Assembly: GCF_006517275.1 (NCBI RefSeq)
Contig: NZ_CP041191.1
Span: 3,157,001-3,221,000 of the forward strand
Reading direction: 5' to 3'
DNA length: 64,000 nt
DNA from: Labrenzia sp. PHM005
GTDB taxonomy: Bacteria > Pseudomonadota > Alphaproteobacteria > Rhizobiales > Stappiaceae
Shown here: positions 35,924-44,751 of the stretch, piece after piece
How the letters are laid out: each line of letters opens with the position of its first letter
Position numbering within the stretch: the stretch's first letter is position 1
Notes under the pieces: model-generated
Databases searched by the model: none
Told to the model about the DNA's origin: nothing
The model's input: the letters and a program-made list of their open reading frames with translations, nothing else
Position numbers and translations under genes: made by a program

Positions 35924-36835
35924 ATGTTAGACGATATTGCGCTCTTTGTTCATGTTGCCCAAGCCAAGAGCCTTGCGGGCGCTGGGGCAGCCCTTGATTT
36001 GCCGGCCGCGACCGTGACGCGCCGGCTGAAGCGGTTGGAGGAACGCCTCGGGCTGCAGTTGATGCATCGGTCAGCCCGGAAATTCGCTCTGACAGCTGAA
36101 GGGGAGGCCTACTATCGGGCCTTTGCGGAGTTGGTGCAGCAAGCCGAACTTACAGCGCGCAACTTGAGTTCAGATCTTCATCAATTGAGCGGGCCTCTGG
36201 TCGTTGCTGCACCCACCAATATTTCAGTTGGTCCTATCCAACCGATGTGGTCGGACTTCATGCGCGCGTATCCTGGCATCCGGCTGGATTTACGCTTGAG
36301 CAATTTCAACATCGATCTGTGGGAACAACGGATCGATCTAGCCTTGCGGATCGGACCTCAAAACGACGAACGGCTCTTTCAAAAGAAAATCGGAACAATT
36401 TCTACTCTGCTGATGGCCGCTCCGTCCTATCTTGAACGCCGAGGACAGCCATCTACGCCGGACGAACTCGACCAGCATGACATCATTGCAATCCGCACCA
36501 TCCCATCTTGGCGCCTGAGCCATCTGCGGTCCGGCGCAGCGGCAGAGTTGCATTTGGCCGGGGACGTCATTGTTGATGACATTAGTTTGGTACGGCAATT
36601 TGCCGAAGACGGGTTCGGCATTTGTTTGTTGGGTGTTACGGAGGCAGCCAAATCGCTGAAAGCGGGCCGCCTTGTCCCGGTCATGCCAGATTGGCGCGGC
36701 CAGCAACGGGATATTTATGCAGTCTGGCCAACCGGGCGTTTATTAAGTGCGCGCGCAAAGTGCCTGCGGGATTTCATGCAAGAGCACTTGCTTGAGCAGC
36801 GGATTTTTCAGGGTGAAATTCCTGAAGCTGAATAA
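35924..36835 (+). CDS. LysR-family transcriptional regulator
   Basis: Regulator of 303 residues from the ATG at 35924 (315 from 35888). The HTH lies in about residues 1-60: MLDDIALFVHVAQAKSLAG and TVTRRLKRLEERLGLQLMHR. The C-terminal effector domain of the periplasmic-binding fold includes LRLSNFNIDLWEQRIDLALR, typical of the subgroup that regulates oxidoreductases. It is divergent from the ABM-DUF2798-Rid operon, with repeats in the short gap, and likely controls it. Effector unknown; quinones or related electrophiles are a sensible guess from the target genes. Confidence 0.93.
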   Translation: MLDDIALFVHVAQAKSLAGAGAALDLPAATVTRRLKRLEERLGLQLMHRSARKFALTAEGEAYYRAFAELVQQAELTARNLSSDLHQLSGPLVVAAPTNISVGPIQPMWSDFMRAYPGIRLDLRLSNFNIDLWEQRIDLALRIGPQNDERLFQKKIGTISTLLMAAPSYLERRGQPSTPDELDQHDIIAIRTIPSWRLSHLRSGAAAELHLAGDVIVDDISLVRQFAEDGFGICLLGVTEAAKSLKAGRLVPVMPDWRGQQRDIYAVWPTGRLLSARAKCLRDFMQEHLLEQRIFQGEIPEAE

Positions 36836-36886
36836 AGCACAATCCACCAAAGCCAAAAGATGACTTAATTTGTCTCAGGCCAAACA

Positions 36887-37255
36887 TCATGCAGTGTGCG
36901 GATTGCAGCGCATATACTCTTGAAAGTAGAGGTAGCTGCTCATGAGCGCCAGGAAAGCCTGACACTCATCCAGTGAATGAAAACAACCTGCTACAGAAAC
37001 CGACATTCCCTGGTCCAAATCGTTGGACCGGCCGCCGGCGATTCCCTTCCAGCCAGAACCCTGGAACGTCCGGCAGTCGTATTGGGTGCCGTAGGTATTG
37101 GGAATATTGGCCCGGCTCGTATCCCATGTTGAGCCAAACAAGAGATCAGACGGTGATTGGATCTGGCAAGCAGACAGGCCGAACGCCAGCGCGCAGACCG
37201 TAACCAGCCCAGATCTTTTTCCGGCTTTTTGTGTTTTGCTCATAAAATACGGCAT
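36887..37255 (-). CDS. Small hypothetical lipoprotein
   Basis: Predicted lipoprotein of 122 residues with a signal peptide whose lipobox is LSAC (Cys near residue 29). The mature part contains four further cysteines that could form disulfides: YDCRTF, AGCFHS, DECQAF and MRCNPHTA. I recognise no family. The ATG at 37255 has GAGGT five bases upstream; alternatives are at 37243 and 37270. It converges with the LysR gene. Function unknown; the cysteine content suggests a stable extracytoplasmic fold. Confidence 0.7.
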   Translation of the reverse strand: MPYFMSKTQKAGKRSGLVTVCALAFGLSACQIQSPSDLLFGSTWDTSRANIPNTYGTQYDCRTFQGSGWKGIAGGRSNDLDQGMSVSVAGCFHSLDECQAFLALMSSYLYFQEYMRCNPHTA

Positions 37256-37533
37256 TAAGACCTCAGGCAATCGTGGGCTTCATCTCTGTCAGCGAGATGA
37301 GTTTAAAAACGGAATCCCGTCGTACAAAGATCTGATCAAAACGTCAAAAGCTATTGTGCAACCGCGATCTCGTTTGGCACCAATATGAAGTCATTTAACA
37401 AAAGAACGGACCGGTGCCAGAAGCAGCGGTCCGAAAAAGGTGGGAATAGGTAAGGCGGGCAAAGGCGGACAGAGTCACTTGTTGTTTGTAAAAGCTGTTT
37501 AATAACTTGTCCGAAGGATGGTGAGCCCGCCTA

Positions 37534-38598
37534 TTATGTCAGCCAGTCTGACGGTGGAACATTGAAGTCGAACGGGTTGTCCAATCCCTGATCGACATCG
37601 TCCCAGGATTGGTAATGCCCGTCTTCTTTCAACTGTAGGAAAATCGCTTCCAACTGGGCGTTCAGGATCTCCATCCCACCCCAAGCATCGCCCATGCCGG
37701 CAGCAAAGCGGTCTATCTCATTGTATAACCCGGCAGGGATCTGGTTGAAGTCGATTTGCTCCTGATCGGAGAACATGAAAAACAGCTCGTCTGCAAATTC
37801 ATAGATCCGCTCCGCGCCGTTCATGTAAGCGATCTCGCCTTCGAATACGACGGACAGGGTCATTTCGTACATGCCGAAGTCGTTCAGCTGCAGATCAATA
37901 CCGAGTTCAAAGATCATTTCGAAGCTTTGAATGCCGTAATCGATGGCTTCCCCGTAAACCTCGAGCATTTGTTCGTATCCGAATGCGGTCATGATCGGAT
38001 TGCCACTTGCATCGAAGGCTTCTGCCTGGATTGCCATACCGGTCTCGAAAGCCATCTCGACATAAAGCTCTCTGAACTGCTGGTCGTAGAAGCTGCCTCC
38101 AAATTCTTGGGCAATGCCGGATTGATACTCGACCGCGACTTCTTGGCCATTGAAGTTGATGGTCTTGACCTCTGTTGTTCGCTCCTCGGCAAGCGTCAGT
38201 ATGTCGATCTGTCCGTATTCCGTCCGGTAGGTGTAATTCTCCATCTCGAGGCCGAAATTCACTTGCTGCTCACCGTGCCCGTTCTGGACATCAACCTGCG
38301 CAGAAATACTCCCGTGAGGGCCTTTGGTGAGATCGCCCGTCGGCAGGTTGTCCTTGCCTTCGAGATTGTAAGGATCGAGGTTTAGGAACGGCAGATCATT
38401 GAATTCAACAGGGTTGGTCGAGACTTCTAACCCCTCGGGCGCCGTCCAGCTGAACTCATCGAGGTCGGTCAGGAAGGGCGACGTGTTTCTATTTACCCCT
38501 TGATCTCCCGGCGGCCCTGGCGGGACATAGAACTCCAGCGGCATAACGGGCGCAGTGTTTATTGCCAAGGGCAACGGGGTTGTTGGCTGATATGACAA
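37534..38598 (-). CDS. Acidic orphan protein of unknown function
   Basis: Protein of 354 residues with no family I recognise. It has no cysteine, only about four lysines, and very many Glu, Asp, Phe and Tyr. It lacks a signal peptide; the N-terminus is proline-rich (residues near 20-40, ending VPPGPPGDQG), and the C-terminus ends FNVPPSDWLT. The start is a TTG at 38598, about 7 bases behind GGAGGAG; the frame continues upstream to 38616 through that site. High acidity and the absence of cysteine are common in type I-secreted proteins, but no RTX repeats or ABC exporter genes are seen. It stands alone. Confidence 0.7.
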   Translation of the reverse strand: MSYQPTTPLPLAINTAPVMPLEFYVPPGPPGDQGVNRNTSPFLTDLDEFSWTAPEGLEVSTNPVEFNDLPFLNLDPYNLEGKDNLPTGDLTKGPHGSISAQVDVQNGHGEQQVNFGLEMENYTYRTEYGQIDILTLAEERTTEVKTINFNGQEVAVEYQSGIAQEFGGSFYDQQFRELYVEMAFETGMAIQAEAFDASGNPIMTAFGYEQMLEVYGEAIDYGIQSFEMIFELGIDLQLNDFGMYEMTLSVVFEGEIAYMNGAERIYEFADELFFMFSDQEQIDFNQIPAGLYNEIDRFAAGMGDAWGGMEILNAQLEAIFLQLKEDGHYQSWDDVDQGLDNPFDFNVPPSDWLT

Positions 38599-38810
38599 GC
38601 TATTTCTCCTCCGCAAAATCCATCGGACTGGACGTCTTGGTCCGGTATTGACAGTTCTGACTTGGGGAGGAGGTCGAGCGAGTTCAAATTAAACTGTCGT
38701 AATGAAAAATTTGTAATCTTATTGTTTCTAAGAGTTTTTCGAAAACCATAAGTAGTCTTGAGATTAAATGAAATTTATCAAGGCTGGGAAGGGTTCGTTC
38801 TACTTTAGGG

Positions 38811-38835
38811 GAGCCGGCGCAAGGTGCGCCGGTTC
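38811..38835. terminator. Hairpin between the acidic orphan gene and the peptide-binding-protein gene
   Basis: GAGCCGGCGCA (38811-38821) pairs with TGCGCCGGTTC (38825-38835) over 11 positions with one G-U pair and a three-base loop. It lies 26 bases past the stop of the leftward binding-protein gene. No clean U-tract follows. Confidence 0.5.
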
Positions 38836-38860
38836 ATGATTGTTTTGATTTCGGAAGCGT

Positions 38861-40453
38861 TTAGTTGACGGTAATCCATCGTAGCATCAGGAAATTGTCG
38901 GCCCGCTGGGTGAGGTCGATAGTGTTCTTTGACCCCCACAAAAGTGGTTGGACATGGAGAGGCACATAAACCACATCGTCGCGGACAGTGAGGGCGACCT
39001 CATCAAGCATCGCTTGCCGATTTGACGGGTCGATTTCCTTCTGAATCTGCGGCAGGAGTTCATCAACGCGCGCATTCGAATAGCCACCGAAATTCCAGCT
39101 GCCGAGTTTCTTTTCTTTGTTTGGTGTGGTCACCAGGAACCGGATCGGGTGCTCGGCATCAAAGGTGCCTGGTGACCAGCCCAAAAGATACATATCGAAG
39201 TTGCCGGCTCTAAGCTCCGGCCAATAGTTGCGCACAGGCATGGCGTTCAGATCAGCCCGCATGCCGACCTGCGTCAGCATTGCGGCCATCGCCTTACACA
39301 GTGCTTCATCGTTGATGTAGCGGTCATTCGGGCATTTGAGCCCAAAGGAAAATCCATCCGGATAACCTGCCTCCGCAAGAAGCGCCTTTGCCGCTTTCGG
39401 GTCATATCCAAAACGATCCGCCGCACTCTTGCTATAGCCTTTCATCTGTGGGCTAACCAGTTGGCTGGCCAGCTCTGCATTTCCGCGCATGATCTTTGAG
39501 ACCAATGCCTCAGCGTTGATAGCCTTTTGTGCCGCCATGCGCACCCGGGCGTCCTGGAACGGGTTTTGGTCGCTGGTTTCCTCTGAGTACTTTAAGGTGC
39601 TGTGGTTATGACCAAAACCGAGCATGATCACTCGGGCTTCAATGCCCTGATGGAGTTTCAGGTTTGAATCACCCGAGATTCGGTCAACGTCCTGAACCGG
39701 AACCGGATTAATCAAATCCACCTGGCCGGAGAGGAGGCCCGACACGGCTGTCGCAGGATTGGCGATCGGCAGGAAGGTTGCCTTCGTCAGATTATGCTCT
39801 TGGGCGTCCCACCAGCCGTCGAAAGGCTCCAGAACCGTCTGAACACCTGGTTCCCGGCTTGTGATTTTAAATGGACCGGTGCCGTTGGTGTTCAAGGTCG
39901 CATAAGTTTCACTGTCCTTGGCTGGGCGGACGGCGTTGTTGGCCTCGGCCCAGCCTTTGTCCAGGATCATGAAGTTGGCGATGGAATCTGGAAAAATGGG
40001 GTTCGGCGCGTGTGTCAGGAAATCAACCGTATAGTCATCGACGACCTCGACACTTTTGACTGGCGAGAACCAGGAACTGGTGTCGGCTTCTTCTGAGGAG
40101 GCACGCTGGTAGGAGAACAGCACATCCTCTGCAGTAAAGTCCGCACCGTCATGGAACTTGACGCCTTTACGCAGGTTGAACCGCCAACCGTCTGTGCCAA
40201 TCGGTTCCCAGCTTTCGGCCAGAGATCCCTCTATCTCCATAGATTTGCCGCGCCGGACAAGGCCTTCATAGACATTGTTCAAAAAGCCAAGCACAGGCGC
40301 GGAGTTGACCGCATGCGGGTCCATCGTCTGCGGATCGGTCGGGGAGGACCAGCGCAACTCGGCACTATGGGCCGTCGAGACGGTCGCAAGAAGAAGACTG
40401 GTAAGTGTAAAGCCAGCCGCATAACACAGCCGCTGGGAAAATGTACGGGTCAT
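38861..40453 (-). CDS. ABC transporter substrate-binding protein, peptide/nickel family 5
   Basis: Periplasmic binding protein of 530 residues with a signal peptide (about 1-29, ending STAHSAE). The mature part has LRWSSPTDPQTMDPHAVNSA, then LAESWEPIGTDGWRFNLRKG and VKFHDGADFTAEDVLFSYQR, the hallmark of the oligopeptide/dipeptide-binding cluster 5. Substrates of this group include peptides, glutathione and microcins. AGGGATG precedes the ATG at 40453. Membrane and ATPase subunits are absent here. It follows the oligopeptidase B gene by 129 bases on the same strand, which hints at peptide use. Confidence 0.93.
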   Translation of the reverse strand: MTRTFSQRLCYAAGFTLTSLLLATVSTAHSAELRWSSPTDPQTMDPHAVNSAPVLGFLNNVYEGLVRRGKSMEIEGSLAESWEPIGTDGWRFNLRKGVKFHDGADFTAEDVLFSYQRASSEEADTSSWFSPVKSVEVVDDYTVDFLTHAPNPIFPDSIANFMILDKGWAEANNAVRPAKDSETYATLNTNGTGPFKITSREPGVQTVLEPFDGWWDAQEHNLTKATFLPIANPATAVSGLLSGQVDLINPVPVQDVDRISGDSNLKLHQGIEARVIMLGFGHNHSTLKYSEETSDQNPFQDARVRMAAQKAINAEALVSKIMRGNAELASQLVSPQMKGYSKSAADRFGYDPKAAKALLAEAGYPDGFSFGLKCPNDRYINDEALCKAMAAMLTQVGMRADLNAMPVRNYWPELRAGNFDMYLLGWSPGTFDAEHPIRFLVTTPNKEKKLGSWNFGGYSNARVDELLPQIQKEIDPSNRQAMLDEVALTVRDDVVYVPLHVQPLLWGSKNTIDLTQRADNFLMLRWITVN

Positions 40454-40582
40454 AACATCCCTGCCTGATTGTCTTTGTGATCACTTTGCAACTAGCCTAA
40501 GCGACTTGCAGATAAAAGAAATACCGGATCTGTTTCCAGACCCGGCATTCATTTCACAAGCGTGTGATGAACGGGAGTGCAG

Positions 40583-42667
40583 CTAGACTTTGCCTGCAAT
40601 CTTCAAGGCAAAAGCTTGCACAAGCGCGACTTCCTTCAGCCTGTCGAAACGTCCTGAGGCGCCGCCATGGCCGGCATCCATATTGGTCTTCAGCATCAAG
40701 AGGCTGTCACCGGTTTTGGTCGCCCGCAATTTTGCGACCCATTTGGCCGGTTCCCAGTAGGTGACGCGCGGATCTGTCAGTCCGGCCAGGGCCAGAATCG
40801 CCGGATAATCCTTGGCTTCCACGTTGTCGTAGGGCGAATAAGAGGCAATGTATTCATATGCTGTTTTGTCGGTGATTGGGTTGCCCCATTCGGGCCATTC
40901 CGGCGGAGTGAGCGGCAAGGTGTCATCCAACATCGTTGCCAGCACATCGACGAAAGGCACTTCGGCAATGATGCCGGCGAACTTCTCCGGTGCCAGATTG
41001 GCTATTGCCCCCATCAGCATGCCGCCGGCAGATCCGCCTTGCGCAATGATCTTGTCATAGCCTGTGAAGTTTTCCGCAACCAGATGATCGGCAGCTGCAA
41101 TGAAATCGGTGAAGGTGTTCTTTTTGTTTTCGCGCCGTCCAGCCTTGTACCAGCCAAAGCCCTTTTCTTTGCCGCCGCGGATGTGAGCAATTGCATAGAC
41201 AAATCCCCGGTCGACGAGGGAGAGGCAATTGGTGTTGAAGCTGGCCGGGATGGAAATTCCATAAGAACCATATCCATAAAGCAGCAGCGGCGCAGAACCA
41301 TTCAGGGGCGTGTCTTTGCGGTACAAGATTGAAACCGGAACAGTTTCTCCGTCTGCCGCCGGTGCCATCAAACGCCGGGTGACATAGTCGCTGGCTGTGT
41401 GGCCGGACGGCACTTCCTGTTCCTTTCGCAGCACACGCTCGCCCGTTTTGACATTGTAGTCAAAGGTTTGCGCCGGTGTCGTCATCGAAGAATAGGAGAA
41501 CCGGATCGTGTCGGTATCGAATTCGTATCCACCGGAGAGGCCGAGAGAATAGGCTTCCTCGTCGAAGGCAACGGAGTGTTCGCTACCGTTTTCCAGATTG
41601 CGGATGACAATCCGTGGCAAACCGTCTTCCCGTTCCAAGCGGGTCATGAAGGACTTGTAGACGCAATGGGACAGGATCAGGCAGCCGGCTTTGTGTGGTA
41701 CCAGATCGTGCCAGTTGTCCCGGCCCGGATTGGCTTTGGGGGCTGTGACAATCTTAAAATCTTCTGCATCGTCTGAGTTGGTGAGGATGTAGAGCTGATC
41801 ACCATGATCATCGATGGAGTATTCGATCCCGGTCTGGCGCGGGGCAATCAGTACCGGATCAGCAGTCGGCTGATCTGACGGTATCATCCAGACTTCGGAC
41901 GTTTCGTGATCATGAATGTCGATGACGATCGTGTCGCCGGACTGGGTTTTGCCGACGCCCATGAAGAACCCGGCGTCTTTCTCCTCGTAAACCAGAACAT
42001 CGCTTGCTGGGTCTGTGCCAATTTCGTGGCGGAAAAGTTTTGAGGGCCTGTGGTTGGCATCCAGACGGACATAGAAGACGAATTTGCTGTCCGCGGAAAA
42101 CACACCGCCGCTGCCGGTATCCTCGATGGAGTACGCCAGGTCTTTGCCGCTTTCTAGATCGCGGAACTGGAGCGAAAAGTACTCAGACCCCTTATCGTCA
42201 TAAGCCCAGGCAAGCAGCTTGTGATCAGGAGAATGGCTGGCTCCGGCGATTTTGAAATAGGCCTTGCCATCCGCTTCCTGATCGCCATTGACCATGACGG
42301 TCTCTTGCCCGCCATCGCGCGGGGTGCGGTAGAAAATCGGGTGCTGACCGCCGGTTTCATATTTCAGGCTGTAGGCATAGGGACCGTCGGGGGAGGGAAC
42401 AGCACTGTCGTCTTCCTTGATGCGGCCGCGCATCTCGGAAAACAGCGTGTCCTGCAGCGGCTTTGTCTCAGACATCTGCGCATCTTGATAAGCGTTTTCC
42501 GCTTCCAGATAGGCACGAATGTCGCCGTCGAGGACAGTTGGATCTTTCATGACCTCCTGCCAATTGTCGGCGCGCAGCCAGGCGTAATCGTCCTGGCGCG
42601 TGATTCCGTGGGTTTCAATTTGGGTGGCACGCGCTTGGGCGCGAGGAGGGCGCATATCGTTTTTCAT
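40583..42667 (-). CDS. ptrB: Oligopeptidase B (S9A serine peptidase)
   Basis: Serine peptidase of about 694 residues cleaving after basic residues in short peptides. The N-terminal beta-propeller spans about residues 70-410 and the hydrolase domain about 420-690. The nucleophile is in IAQGGSAGGMLMGA near residue 530, and the catalytic His is in MDAGHGGASGRFDR near the C-terminus. The family's HIRGGKEKGFGWYKAGR block precedes the nucleophile. I see no convincing ribosome site; the ATG at 42667 fits the family N-terminus (MRPPRAQARATQIETHG follows). A peptide-binding-protein gene lies downstream. Confidence 0.95.
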   Translation of the reverse strand: MKNDMRPPRAQARATQIETHGITRQDDYAWLRADNWQEVMKDPTVLDGDIRAYLEAENAYQDAQMSETKPLQDTLFSEMRGRIKEDDSAVPSPDGPYAYSLKYETGGQHPIFYRTPRDGGQETVMVNGDQEADGKAYFKIAGASHSPDHKLLAWAYDDKGSEYFSLQFRDLESGKDLAYSIEDTGSGGVFSADSKFVFYVRLDANHRPSKLFRHEIGTDPASDVLVYEEKDAGFFMGVGKTQSGDTIVIDIHDHETSEVWMIPSDQPTADPVLIAPRQTGIEYSIDDHGDQLYILTNSDDAEDFKIVTAPKANPGRDNWHDLVPHKAGCLILSHCVYKSFMTRLEREDGLPRIVIRNLENGSEHSVAFDEEAYSLGLSGGYEFDTDTIRFSYSSMTTPAQTFDYNVKTGERVLRKEQEVPSGHTASDYVTRRLMAPAADGETVPVSILYRKDTPLNGSAPLLLYGYGSYGISIPASFNTNCLSLVDRGFVYAIAHIRGGKEKGFGWYKAGRRENKKNTFTDFIAAADHLVAENFTGYDKIIAQGGSAGGMLMGAIANLAPEKFAGIIAEVPFVDVLATMLDDTLPLTPPEWPEWGNPITDKTAYEYIASYSPYDNVEAKDYPAILALAGLTDPRVTYWEPAKWVAKLRATKTGDSLLMLKTNMDAGHGGASGRFDRLKEVALVQAFALKIAGKV

Positions 42668-42755
42668 AAAACCGGAGGTAAGGTGTTTGGATAGGCAAGG
42701 CAAGTATGGGATTGAGTGGGAGCTAAGGCTTGCAAACCCATTCTGCCAGCAGTTG

Positions 42756-43709
42756 CTATTTTTCTTGGATTTTGTTGGGCAGGTTTTTCAAATTCAGTTT
42801 TTCACCGGCTGGGGTGCTGCGATTGACGAAGATTGTCGCCTCATCGGGTACGATCTCGTTTATTGGCACTTGGTTTGGAAGTTTGCCGTTGCGCAAAATC
42901 TTGGCCGCGACTTCTGCAGCCGCCTCGCCACGGTTCCAGTAGTTTTCTCCAAACGACAATGAAATACCGCGGTCGACCATAGCAGGAGACGAACCGACGC
43001 TCACAGTGTCGTTTGGTATGATCCGGCGCAACAGTTCGCCTTGGGTCATGAAAGACGAGGTTGACGCGACATAGACGACATCGACGATTTCAATCTGTGG
43101 CTTCAAAGCCGCGATCTGAGTTTCCAGATCTGCATTGTCCGGTATGAGGCGGAGCAGGGTTGCCTGTTTTTCCATAGCTTCCGCGGCCATCAAGACTTTG
43201 TCTGCTTCGTGTGTGGCGTTGACTTCGCGTGGATCAAAAAGGACTGCAATCGTCTTGAAGGGATAAATTTTTTCAACGAGTTGCAGGATCGCGTCTGCCG
43301 ATAAGGAAAGTTTTGCGCCGGTAGCCCCGTTGGTCGGCGTCTCAATTGAGAAGGTGATCCCGTTACCGACAGGATCCGTAACAATATTGAAGACCTGAGG
43401 GATATTCCCGATGTCGAAGTTCTGCACGGTGACTGTGGTTGTTGTCCCGAATGTGTAAATGAGGTCCTTCTGCGCAATTCTTTTTCGGTTCTCTCGCAAA
43501 AAACCAGCGAGATTGGTCACATCTCTTTCTGAGTCAAAGTGTTCGTATTCCACCTCAAATCCCAGTTCGGCCAATTTCGACTTGAAACCTTGTTCTGCCG
43601 GAGTGATGCCGCGCCACGTAAGCATCAAAATGGATTTGGTCTCATCCGCCCAAGCGCTAGAGACCAGCAAAAATGAGAATACTGTCAAAATTCTGAATAG
43701 AATTTTCAA
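42756..43709 (-). CDS. ABC transporter substrate-binding protein of the ABC_sub_bind (TrpX-like) family
   Basis: Secreted binding protein of 317 residues with a signal peptide (about 1-21, ending SSAWA). The mature part opens SILMLTWRGITPAEQGFKSK, then a IPQVFNIVTDPVGNGI segment and SVGSSPAMVDRGISLSFGEN, typical of the family that includes the tryptophan-binding TrpX. The start is a TTG at 43709 with AAGGAG six bases upstream. There is no permease or ATPase nearby. It precedes ptrB on the same strand. Substrate unknown. Confidence 0.9.
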   Translation of the reverse strand: MKILFRILTVFSFLLVSSAWADETKSILMLTWRGITPAEQGFKSKLAELGFEVEYEHFDSERDVTNLAGFLRENRKRIAQKDLIYTFGTTTTVTVQNFDIGNIPQVFNIVTDPVGNGITFSIETPTNGATGAKLSLSADAILQLVEKIYPFKTIAVLFDPREVNATHEADKVLMAAEAMEKQATLLRLIPDNADLETQIAALKPQIEIVDVVYVASTSSFMTQGELLRRIIPNDTVSVGSSPAMVDRGISLSFGENYWNRGEAAAEVAAKILRNGKLPNQVPINEIVPDEATIFVNRSTPAGEKLNLKNLPNKIQEK

Positions 43710-44173
43710 GTATGCTCCTTCGACATTAAGTTGTAATAACAGTATGACTTGTCTGTTATATGATGGCGTATCTTTGGCGACTTGGGTACCATTTTGTCTG
43801 GTTTATTCCCAATTGCTGTTACTTTTGTGTTATTTGGAGTTGTTATCAATGCATAGTATAATGTCTTTTATTGAGAAATAGTGTTTTGCGTCCGCTTTCA
43901 AACCATCACAATAACTGACCCTAGACCGTACTCTCGATCAATTCGTTAGGGTGTGGTCGGATTTCGTGATGGAGCTTCATTCGGGTTCTCGCCGAATGCG
44001 AAGCCTGTTTCCCAGAATTTGCAGCTCAAATGGACGGCCTTTGCGCAGCTGCGAAGGGGCAGTGGCTGCTCCCTATTTCCAAAAATACATACAATTCGAT
44101 TGGCCGGATTTAAGTTGGCTTAACCTACTCTAAGTAGAGATATCTGGGAGGGCTATATATTAGTGGTGTTTGG
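43710..44173. other. Gene-poor region upstream of a hypothetical protein
   Basis: About 460 bases of AT-rich sequence holding no convincing gene. A hairpin is possible around 43978-43998 (CATTCGG with CCGAATG). The composition differs from the flanks, and the frames present are short and without family pattern. It might be remnant sequence from an old insertion, but I see no repeats or integrase scars. Confidence 0.5.
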
Positions 44174-44731
44174 ATGAAGAACTTTCCGATTGACTATTTC
44201 GCCATTGTGGTTGTCGGCTTTCTGATCGGTTTCGGATCAATGTTTGTTGTTCGACCGATGAACGCCAGTCCAAGTATTCCAACGTTTTCTGATATTGAAA
44301 ACAAAATGGTCGATGGCCGGCAAGAGGAAGTGAAAGCTGACCGTGAAGTTGATAAGATAAACGTTGCCGCCAGCCGTGAATGGATGGAAAACCCTGAGCC
44401 ATTTGTTGCCGAGCTGGAATACTTGATGGAGACCAACTGCTCCGATCATGCAATGCGTCAATACGGTCAGATGCTGGCACGATTGGATACGAGCCTATTC
44501 CATCCCGATACAGGTCGTCTAAGAGATGCCGATGGAAAAACGATCCCGCGCATAGGCATGAATCTTCTCCTAAACTCCATACCGGCCTTTTTACCGCTCC
44601 CTTATCTCAAAGATGAACATGTTCCGGGGAATTTTAAGCGAATAATGCAACACATTCCCCGCAAGAGCGACTGGACCACTTGTACTTTCAATATCAGTCC
44701 AATGTGGCGAATACCCCGCAATCCCATCTGA
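44174..44731 (+). CDS. Hypothetical membrane-anchored protein
   Basis: Protein of 185 residues with one N-terminal membrane helix (about 8-28, FAIVVVGFLIGFGSMFVV), then a periplasmic or cytoplasmic region that is charged near residues 50-70 and contains two cysteines (TNCSD, TTCTF). I recognise no family. No good ribosome site precedes the ATG at 44174. It converges with an MFS gene. Its flanks and its codon use look more AT-rich than the surrounding genes, so it may have been acquired. It could also be a spurious frame, though the length and topology argue for a real gene. Confidence 0.5.
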   Translation: MKNFPIDYFAIVVVGFLIGFGSMFVVRPMNASPSIPTFSDIENKMVDGRQEEVKADREVDKINVAASREWMENPEPFVAELEYLMETNCSDHAMRQYGQMLARLDTSLFHPDTGRLRDADGKTIPRIGMNLLLNSIPAFLPLPYLKDEHVPGNFKRIMQHIPRKSDWTTCTFNISPMWRIPRNPI

Positions 44732-44751
44732 ATATTTGGCACTATCGCTTT

